Positions 25,461-32,068 of a DNA stretch of 32,068 bases are shown one piece after another; within the stretch, counting starts at the first letter, position 1, and each line of letters opens with the position of its first letter. Position numbers and translations under genes: made by a program. Below the pieces are notes generated by a model that made no database searches, was not told where the DNA came from, and saw only the letters and a program-made list of their open reading frames with translations. This stretch comes from Gammaproteobacteria bacterium (GTDB taxonomy: Bacteria; Pseudomonadota; Gammaproteobacteria; DSM-16500): NCBI GenBank assembly GCA_013287235.1, contig JABDEF010000003.1, positions 1-32,068 of the forward strand. The letters are read 5' to 3'.

Positions 25461-25540
25461 TGCTAACTCTCCTAAAATCACTAAGCCTAAAGTCTGAAGC
25501 CCTTATAGTCAAGTGATCAAATAAAATCTCTTTATTGATT

Positions 25541-25611
25541 AATCGTATCTATTCACCTCCGTCGTCCCGTGTAAAAGCATCACGGGACGACGGAGGTGAA
25601 TAGATGCGATT
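25541..25611. repeat. Long hairpin repeat, 31-bp arms
   Basis: 25541-25571 and 25581-25611 are complementary over 31 bp with a single G-T wobble pair. The loop TAAAAGCAT closely matches the loop TAAAAACAT of the hairpin at 18518-18598, though the stems differ. It lies upstream of the promoter at 25646. Confidence 0.85.
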
Positions 25612-25645
25612 AAATTTATGAAGAACAAAGAACAGTGGTAAATTA

Positions 25646-25673
25646 TTGACACATTCTGATAATTATGTATAGT
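25646..25673 (+). promoter_or_regulatory. Sigma-70 promoter of the CaaX-box protein gene
   Basis: TTGACA (25646-25651), 16-bp spacer and TATAGT (25668-25673). AGAGGG at 25694-25699 is the ribosome binding site for the ATG at 25708. Confidence 0.7.
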
Positions 25674-25707
25674 AATTGTCTCTAATCAAATTTAGAGGGT
25701 GAATACA

Positions 25708-26259
25708 ATGAATATAAGATCTACGCTTGATTCATTAGGAGTTATGGGTAATGGAGTATTATTTGATCGACAACGCGAGTGTCTTTTTACTGCTCTGCAG
25801 GAAGGTCTTTTCACCGTTGAGCAATACAATCAACTGTGGGGCGCTTCGTCTCTTTTAGTAGAGAATGGACTCACTGCTCTAAGAGAACATTTATTTGATA
25901 TTAATCAGCTTATTGAACTTCAGTTACAAATCCACAAAATCGATCTCTTATTAACAACAAAAGGTTTAATTGCTTTGAGGGAAAAGTTAATTACTCCCGC
26001 TGCGGCTAAGCACTTTCCTAATGGTACTTCACTAGAAAAAGCCATTAATAATCGTGTTGATAGGTTACTTTTAGAAAAAAAAATCAATCTTCAATTATTA
26101 GCGCAAGGTGGAAGAAGCAGCACCAGTTATTTATCTCAAGTTCCTTTAGATGTGTTAGGGAAAACAGCTTCTTTTTTTCGTCCGACGGAGGCTGAGGATA
26201 AATTAACAAATGAAATAGAAAAGATTAATAAAGAAAAAACACAATGCAGAGTTATGTAA
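25708..26259 (+). CDS. Helical-repeat protein ending in a CaaX-type box; probable effector
   Basis: 183 residues from the ATG at 25708; the in-frame GTG at 25699 is part of the ribosome binding region. No signal peptide or membrane segment. The first 110 residues contain three related units of about 30 residues built on '[LT]ALxE(G/H/K)L' plus a polar turn: 'FTALQEGLFTVEQYNQLW', 'LTALREHLFDINQLIELQ' and 'LIALREKLITPAAAKHF'. These suggest a small helical solenoid. The protein ends KEKTQCRVM; the last four residues, C-R-V-M, fit a eukaryotic prenylation (CaaX) box, with Met favouring farnesylation. Legionella effectors such as AnkB use host prenylation this way. Bacteria lack the enzyme, so a host role is implied if the box is real. 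The gene has its own strong promoter and a terminator-like hairpin behind it. Confidence 0.65.
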   Translation: MNIRSTLDSLGVMGNGVLFDRQRECLFTALQEGLFTVEQYNQLWGASSLLVENGLTALREHLFDINQLIELQLQIHKIDLLLTTKGLIALREKLITPAAAKHFPNGTSLEKAINNRVDRLLLEKKINLQLLAQGGRSSTSYLSQVPLDVLGKTASFFRPTEAEDKLTNEIEKINKEKTQCRVM

Positions 26260-26280
26260 TCATCTGCTACACGACAGCAA

Positions 26281-26314
26281 AAAGGCTCGGATACTAATTA
26301 TACTGAGCCTTTAA
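26281..26314 (+). terminator. Probable terminator after the CaaX-box gene
   Basis: AAAGGCTC (26281-26288) pairs with GAGCCTTT (26305-26312). The U-tract is short (TTTAAAA), so efficiency is uncertain. The following 140 bases up to pyrG contain no gene I can see. Confidence 0.5.
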
Positions 26315-26437
26315 AATCAAAATTGTAAGTTCAACGGTTGTTTCGCACTCAGTGGCCACAATTCGCCGTCAGACGGAACGACATGTCTGTAAAGTCCATT
26401 GCAGCCTCCCCCCTAATTTGTTAAATTCGCGGATTGA

Positions 26438-28083
<1,646 letters not shown>

Positions 28084-28084
<1 letters not shown>

Positions 28085-28902
28085 TGCAATTGTGTGGTTT
28101 TGAGGCGGGTTTAGAACATCCTTTTTTTCTCATGGCGGGGCCATGTGTGATTGAAAGTGAGACACTTGCGATAGACACTGCAGGTATTTTAAAAGAAATA
28201 ACCGATCGGCTTCGTATTCCTTTTATTTACAAATCTTCATTTGATAAAGCAAATCGTTCCTCGATCAAAAGTTTTCGGGGATTAGGTATTGATGAAGGTT
28301 TACGTATTCTTGAGCTTGTCAAAAAAACATTTAAAATTCCTGTCATGACGGATGTTCATGAAGATTCGCCTTTGTATGAAGTGGCGGAAGTTGTCGATGT
28401 TTTACAAACGCCCGCTTTTTTATGTCGCCAAACCAATTATATTCAAAATGTGGCATCGACTGGATTGCCGATCAATATTAAAAAAGGGCAGTTTTTATCA
28501 CCTTGGGAAATGAAGAATGTCGTTGAAAAAGCGCGTAGCACAGGCAACACGCAAATTATGGTTTGTGAGAGAGGTGCAAGCTTTGGCTATAACAATTTAG
28601 TGTCTGATATGCGTTCGCTTGCGATTATGCGTGAGACAGGAAGTCCTGTCGTATTCGATGCCACACACTCGGTACAGTTACCGGGTGGTTTAGGGCATGC
28701 GACGAGCGGTCAACGTGAATTTGTCCCTGTGCTCGCAAGAGCTGCGATGGCAGTCGGTATTGCCGGAATTTTTATGGAAACCCATCCCGATCCGGATAAT
28801 GCCCCCTCCGATGGCCCTAACATGTGGCCGTTGGATCAGATGGAGGCGCTACTGATGCAGTTGCAGGCGATTGATGGTGTCATTAAGGACTGTCGTTTTT
28901 AG
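28084..28902 (+). CDS. kdsA: 2-dehydro-3-deoxyphosphooctonate aldolase (Kdo-8-phosphate synthase)
   Basis: Condenses phosphoenolpyruvate with arabinose 5-phosphate to make Kdo-8-phosphate for the lipopolysaccharide core, so the organism makes Kdo-containing LPS. 272 residues. The family segments '[13 protein letters not shown]', '[14 protein letters not shown]', 'VMTDVHED', '[10 protein letters not shown]', '[19 protein letters not shown]' and the C-terminal '[17 protein letters not shown]' are all intact. Coupled to pyrG by a one-base overlap. In Legionella and Coxiella relatives pyrG-kdsA is often followed by eno; here toxin-antitoxin debris follows instead. Confidence 0.96.
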
Positions 28903-28937
28903 TAGGGTACTAAACTCGGAATGAGCGCTGACTGAGG

Positions 28938-29258
28938 TTAGGAATCAGTCCTATTGTTTTAGGAGAATTATTGGGTGGTTTTGAGCATGGAAATAAATCA
29001 AAAAAAAATCGTGAAGAACTGAGTACTTTTTTAGAATCCTCACGAATTAAGATTTTTCCACTGACATTGGATACGGCAAATTATTATAGTCATGTATATT
29101 CTTCATTAAAACGAAAAGGTCAACCCATCCCGACAAATGATATGTGGATTGCAGCTCAAGCATTAGAAAATGGGTGTGCGATTTGTACTTATGATAAACA
29201 TTTCAGTGCAATTGATGGGTTAATGATGGGGAATACCATCACAGAACTCATGCTCTAG
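28938..29258 (+). pseudogene. 5'-truncated vapC (PIN toxin) duplicate
   Basis: From 28938 the sequence matches the vapC gene that starts at 31743, beginning at that gene's codon 31, with only scattered differences over more than 260 bases (for example GAGCATGG versus GAGCATGA). The first 30 residues, including the catalytic Asp of LIDTN, are missing, and no start codon or antitoxin precedes it. The TTG at 28971 is just an internal codon. The rest reads in frame to a stop at 29258, with the PIN acidic residues in 'IVLGELL', 'TNDMW' and 'CTYDKHF'. It is most likely a dead fragment. It also shows how the toxin cut off at the window end probably finishes (about 136 residues in all). Confidence 0.85.
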
Positions 29259-29283
29259 CGATTGATGCGGTGGTTAAAGGGTA

Positions 29284-29325
29284 TTGAAAAAAATATAAAA
29301 AACGGATATACTTATATGTATATCC
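29284..29325 (+). promoter_or_regulatory. vapBC promoter and palindromic operator
   Basis: TTGAAA (29284-29289), 17-bp spacer, TATACT (29307-29312). GGATATAC (29304-29311) and GTATATCC (29318-29325) form a perfect 8-bp inverted repeat around TTATAT that covers the -10 box, the expected site for autorepression by the antitoxin-toxin complex. AAGGAGAGGAG precedes the ATG at 29345. Confidence 0.7.
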
Positions 29326-29344
29326 ATTAACAAAGGAGAGGAGT

Positions 29345-29596
29345 ATGGATTTACAAGTATCAAAATGGGGTAACAGTTTAGCGCTGCGTATTCCAGCAGA
29401 ATTTGTTCGTCGAATGGGTTTAAAAGAAGGTGAGCATGTTTATGCAAATTTAACGCCGGATGGTGAATTAACCATTCGTTATCAGGCATTTGATCGTAAA
29501 AAATTTGCTTTAGAGTTACGCCAATTGCGAGACACGATGCAAAAAGGATCTTCAGTCATTAATAAATTACGTCGCGAAGAAGGATCACGTTATTAA
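29345..29596 (+). CDS. vapB: AbrB/MazE-type antitoxin of a VapBC pair
   Basis: 83 residues. The N-terminal SpoVT/AbrB swapped-hairpin DNA-binding domain is clear: 'QVSKWGNSLALRIPAEFVRRMGLKEGEHV' region (residues 4-32), with the KWGNS-LAxRIP signature. The C-terminal part, charged and helical, should wrap the toxin ('FALELRQLRDTMQKG'). Its stop overlaps the toxin start by one base (TAATG), the usual coupling in vapBC operons. Expected to repress its own promoter via the palindrome at 29304-29325. Confidence 0.88.
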   Translation: MDLQVSKWGNSLALRIPAEFVRRMGLKEGEHVYANLTPDGELTIRYQAFDRKKFALELRQLRDTMQKGSSVINKLRREEGSRY

Positions 29597-30018
29597 TGTC
29601 TTGTTATGTTGATACGAGTGTTTTAGTGGCCCTATGTACAAATGAAACAGAAAGTACACGTGTCGAAAATTGGTACGTCCATTGTAAAGACGAATTAGTT
29701 TCTGCGATATGGTGTATTTCAGAGTTTGCAAGTGCATTGGGTATCAAAGAAAGAATGGGACAGTTGACGCATGCCCAAGCTATCCAATGTTGGGATCAAT
29801 TTCAAAAGTTATGCAGCAGAGATATTAATCTTTTGCCGCTTGAACCTATAGAATATTATGCAGCTGCGAATATGATCTTAAGTACCAATAAAGGCTTAAG
29901 AGCAGGTGATGCTTTGCATTTTGCGTGTGCCGAACGGCATGGTGCAAAACATATTGCTACCTTAGATAAAATAATGGCACTTCATGCAAAAAAATTGAAA
30001 TTAAAAAATATTTTTTAA
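29596..30018 (+). CDS. vapC: PIN-domain ribonuclease toxin VapC
   Basis: 140 residues. PIN-domain acidic residues are in place: D6 in 'CYVDTSVL', E43 in 'ISEFASAL', D105 in 'RAGDALHFA' and D124 in 'ATLDKIM'. These coordinate Mg2+ for RNA cleavage, typically of tRNA or rRNA loops. Coupled to and inhibited by the antitoxin immediately upstream. It is not closely related to the duplicated vapC at 28938 and 31743, so two distinct toxin-antitoxin systems share this 3-kb segment. Confidence 0.9.
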   Translation: MSCYVDTSVLVALCTNETESTRVENWYVHCKDELVSAIWCISEFASALGIKERMGQLTHAQAIQCWDQFQKLCSRDINLLPLEPIEYYAAANMILSTNKGLRAGDALHFACAERHGAKHIATLDKIMALHAKKLKLKNIF

Positions 30019-30111
30019 AATAAGGTAACTCCCTTGGATCCCAGAAGATGAAAATTCTGCAAAAGCGTACCTGGATGGGCATTTACGATTTACGATCAAA
30101 GCAAATAGGGG

Positions 30112-30325
30112 TGCTATCCTTGTCTATCAACGAATCTAGTATTTCTTGTTCACTTATTTGAGGCGGTGTAGTAAATAGCATATTGCGATCTGGGACTGTA
30201 GGTCATGATCTAATTCTGCACCTACTCCAGGAATGTTATCTTTGTCTATAAAAAACGAATTTAGTATTTCTTGTTCACTTATTTGTGGTGGTGTAAATAG
30301 CATATTGCGATGCGAGACTGTAGGC
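30112..30325. repeat. Diverged tandem duplication at the 3' end of the 398-residue gene
   Basis: 30112-30205 and 30234-30325 match over about 90 bases, with a few substitutions and small indels (shared word TAGTATTTCTTGTTCACTTA). The unit is about 120 bp. The left copy is out of frame relative to the right one and supplies the current last codons and stop of the minus-strand gene. Confidence 0.8.
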
Positions 30326-31350
30326 CTATTATTTAATTCTGTACCTATAGAAGAAGAGGGTATCGGCGTTAGCATTATAGAAGAAGAAAAGGGCATCGGT
30401 GCTAGCGTTATAGAAGAAGAGGACATCGGGGTTAATGTGGGGGTTGTTGTTACTGCATTTGTGTTTGTATCTACTTTTGATTCTGATTGCGTCTCAAGTA
30501 ACCCATTGATTAAATGATAGAAATCAACAAGTATGTTAACTTCTTCTTCCAAGCCTTGCTCGATGAAAGAAGCATCGGATTTTTTTTGTTCAGAATATAA
30601 ATTATAAAGCGGGTGAAAGTCAGGCAATATTTTTTCGCGTTTTTTTTGCAATAAATCTCTCGTATAAGTTGCTGTAACAGGTGTAAACTCTGTTTCTTGT
30701 ATGCCAAGTTTGGCATTCAATTGATGATATCTAGTGATATGTTTGTTAATATTTTCTTCTCGTTTCAATAACAACGATAACAACGATTCCCCGGCGTATG
30801 CGCGAAATGAGTCTTCGAGTGGATAAGAATCATAGTTTGATAATGATCCAGCAGCAGCGAGATCAGCTTTTTTAAATTCATCATTTTTTATTTCTGTATT
30901 TAAAAAACACTTGATTTTTTCTATTTCAAGAAAGCAATTTTCTTTGTCTTCAAATTCTTTTTTTCGCCTATATATTGTAGTTAATTTAGTTCCTAAGATC
31001 GCTCCTGGCGTGCCTTCTGGTACTTCTGGGTGAATTCCTGTCACGTCAGGCATAGAGTTATAGTATTTCTTTCTATTGAATGATTGAAAATGTCTTTGTT
31101 TTGGTTGTATTTTTAAATCTGATTGCGTTTTCTTTTCATCCTCTTTTTTTATAGCGTATCTATATTTATGATATAATGAAACTCCCTTGACAGCCTTTGG
31201 TGTGCCCATTGGTACTTCTGCGTGATATCCTTTCTCGTCAGGTTTAGAGGTATAGTATTTCTTTTTTTTGAATGATTGAAAATGAGGTTGTATTTTTAAG
31301 TAATTGTTTACTTGCGTTTGTATTTCAGCTTCTTTTCTTTTTCCTAACAT
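30154..31350 (-). CDS. Unrecognised protein with duplicated N-terminal basic module and Ser/Pro-rich repeats
   Basis: 398 residues, no signal peptide. Residues 18-70 and 79-132 are two copies of a basic aromatic unit: LKIQP, then HFQSFxxKKYYxSxPD, G-x-H-x-EVPxGTP, ending in Y-R/K-x-x-KK. I do not know this module; its charge suggests nucleic acid or membrane binding. Residues 133-300 are helical and acidic. A low-complexity linker (about 310-345) repeats 'LTPxPxSSSI' three times; the DNA units start at 30346, 30376 and 30409. The last part 'NMLFTPPQISEQEILNSFF' is followed by residues read from a shifted duplicate, so the C-terminus is recent. A GGGG stretch precedes the ATG. Possible effector or toxin-associated gene; no function claimed. 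Confidence 0.6.
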   Translation of the reverse strand: MLGKRKEAEIQTQVNNYLKIQPHFQSFKKKKYYTSKPDEKGYHAEVPMGTPKAVKGVSLYHKYRYAIKKEDEKKTQSDLKIQPKQRHFQSFNRKKYYNSMPDVTGIHPEVPEGTPGAILGTKLTTIYRRKKEFEDKENCFLEIEKIKCFLNTEIKNDEFKKADLAAAGSLSNYDSYPLEDSFRAYAGESLLSLLLKREENINKHITRYHQLNAKLGIQETEFTPVTATYTRDLLQKKREKILPDFHPLYNLYSEQKKSDASFIEQGLEEEVNILVDFYHLINGLLETQSESKVDTNTNAVTTTPTLTPMSSSSITLAPMPFSSSIMLTPIPSSSIGTELNNRPTVSHRNMLFTPPQISEQEILNSFFIDKDNIPGVGAELDHDLQSQIAICYLLHRLK

Positions 31351-31439
31351 AAAAACTACCCCGTTTATTAAAATATGGATATATATTATCCAATCAACCT
31401 TAAGGAATTATTAAATTTAATGGATTTTTAATTTAAAAA

Positions 31440-31483
31440 TGGTATTATTAGTTGGTATTAATATGATATTAAATATGGTATCA
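31440..31483 (+). promoter_or_regulatory. Four tandem octamers upstream of the second antitoxin: probable operator
   Basis: TGGTATTA (31440), TGGTATTA (31453), TGATATTA (31464) and TGGTATCA (31476) follow each other with 11-13 bp steps. Each is a variant of the palindromic octamer TGATATCA. The last ends two bases before the antitoxin ATG. Such spaced short boxes suit a ribbon-helix-helix repressor. Confidence 0.55.
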
Positions 31484-31485
31484 AA

Positions 31486-31743
31486 ATGCGTAACGAAATG
31501 AATTTCAATCTTCGAGGAATCCCTAAAGAAATGATGGTGGCGCTGAAGCATAAGGCTGCTCAGCAAAACATCAGTGTCAATAAAATAATCTTACAAGTGA
31601 TTGCAGAGAGCATAGGAGAAAAGAAGAAAAAAACGATTTATCATGACTTAGATGAACTTTCTGGTACATGGTCTCAAAAAGATTACGAGAATTTCCAAAT
31701 AAATATCAAAGATTTTGGAAAAATTGATAAGGATCTTTGGTAA
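31486..31743 (+). CDS. Ribbon-helix-helix antitoxin (FitA/VapB-like)
   Basis: 85 residues. Residues 5-46 fit a ribbon-helix-helix DNA-binding domain: strand 'MNFNLRGIP', helix 'KEMMVALKHKAAQQN', the turn 'ISVN' and helix 'KIILQVIAESIG'. The C-terminal 'DLDELSGTWSQKDYENF' segment is the type that binds a PIN toxin's active site. The start may be 31486 or the ATG at 31498; neither has a clear ribosome binding site, and a short-leader transcript from the operator region is possible. Its stop TAA overlaps the ATG of the next toxin gene by one base. Confidence 0.8.
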   Translation: MRNEMNFNLRGIPKEMMVALKHKAAQQNISVNKIILQVIAESIGEKKKKTIYHDLDELSGTWSQKDYENFQINIKDFGKIDKDLW

Positions 31744-32068
31744 TGCGTCCCATTTTAATCGATACGAATGCCTATAGCGCATTTAAACTGGGGGAAAAAG
31801 CAATCCTTGAAATTATCCAAATCATTGAAGTGATAGGAATCAGTCCTATTGTTTTAGGAGAATTATTAGGTGGTTTTGAGCATGAAAATAAATCAAAAAA
31901 AAATCGTGAAGAACTAAGTACTTTTTTGGAATCTTCACGAATTAAGATTTTTCCACTGACATTGGATACGGCAAATTATTATAGTCATGTATATTCTTCA
32001 TTAAAACGAAAAGGTCAACCCATCCCGACAAATGATATGTGGATTGCAGCTCAAGCATTAGAAAATGG
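31743..32068 (+). CDS. PIN-domain toxin VapC, 3' end outside window
   Basis: Starts ATG 31743 inside the stop of the antitoxin (one-base overlap). 108 residues are visible: D7 in 'PILIDTNAYSAF', E40 in 'IVLGELLGG' and D98 in 'PTNDMW' are PIN catalytic residues, so the toxin looks functional as far as it goes. It is cut by the window end. The truncated copy at 28938-29258 suggests that about 28 more residues follow (CTYDKHF...). Partner of the ribbon-helix-helix antitoxin just upstream. Confidence 0.85.
   Translation, partial: MRPILIDTNAYSAFKLGEKAILEIIQIIEVIGISPIVLGELLGGFEHENKSKKNREELSTFLESSRIKIFPLTLDTANYYSHVYSSLKRKGQPIPTNDMWIAAQALEN

Noticed and set aside
29274..29489. Minus-strand reading frame over the vapBC promoter
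   Set aside because: Shadow of vapB and its operator; no ribosome binding site or family resemblance.
30340..30440. Possible CRISPR array
   Set aside because: Three short repeats with 30- and 33-base steps, but they are coding repeats without distinct spacers. No array of repeats and spacers and no cas gene is in the window.
30233..30517. Plus-strand reading frame of 94 residues
   Set aside because: Antisense to the repetitive Ser/Pro-rich part of the 398-residue gene; its pattern (EEEGIGV repeats) is the mirror of those DNA repeats.

Overview
The window looks like chromosomal DNA of an AT-rich, Gram-negative gammaproteobacterium of an intracellular or host-associated kind, most likely in the order Legionellales (Legionella/Coxiella relatives). 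Three things point there. kdsA and several outer-membrane proteins show a Gram-negative envelope. The housekeeping block dnaE / accA-tilS / pyrG-kdsA is, as I remember it, typical of this group. Around it lie large proteins with eukaryote-like modules: ankyrin repeats, a PPP-type phosphatase with a C-terminal membrane hairpin, an F-box-like N-terminus and a C-terminal CaaX box. These resemble Dot/Icm-type effectors. No secretion genes are in the window, so the effector reading is inference and the species is not identified.

Layout. 1-6.5 kb: the end of an ankyrin-repeat gene, a secreted gamma-glutamyltransferase, a 971-residue PPP-phosphatase-like protein and a 220-residue F-box-like protein. 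6.5-13.1 kb: an accessory patch full of debris. It holds a 119-bp MITE, an AbiEii-toxin pseudogene, an SRPBCC protein, a repeated 5' leader element with a conserved hairpin (two copies), small secreted proteins with a paralogue and a truncated duplicate, a TnpB remnant cut by a three-hairpin palindrome, and an AAA ATPase/DUF234 gene preceded by a 55-bp-period array of inverted motifs. 13.1-18.5 kb: a MacAB-like export operon (periplasmic adaptor, ATPase, permease, all on minus), a divergent outer-membrane barrel gene with an 8-G tract, a 57-residue lipoprotein gene on minus, and a TolC-family channel. Together these could form a tripartite efflux or secretion machine spanning both membranes.

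18.6-28.9 kb: the core block. dnaE (minus) is bounded by perfect hairpin repeats and diverges from accA-tilS. An outer-membrane protein follows whose start region has been rewritten by a repeat insertion, then a small membrane protein, the CaaX-box protein, and pyrG-kdsA. 28.9-32.1 kb: toxin-antitoxin genes and duplications. A decapitated vapC copy is followed by an intact vapBC with a palindromic operator over its -10 box, an unrecognised 398-residue protein with internal repeats and a rewritten C-terminus, and a second antitoxin-vapC pair whose toxin is the parent (or sister) of the decapitated copy and runs off the window.

A theme runs through the window. Short palindromic repeats sit in almost every intergenic gap. 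In at least two places (the TnpB remnant and the outer-membrane gene at 24.4 kb) such a repeat abuts or enters coding sequence. Most genes otherwise read as intact and ordinary; the effector-like proteins, the leader element and the 55-bp array are the parts that standard annotation would miss.
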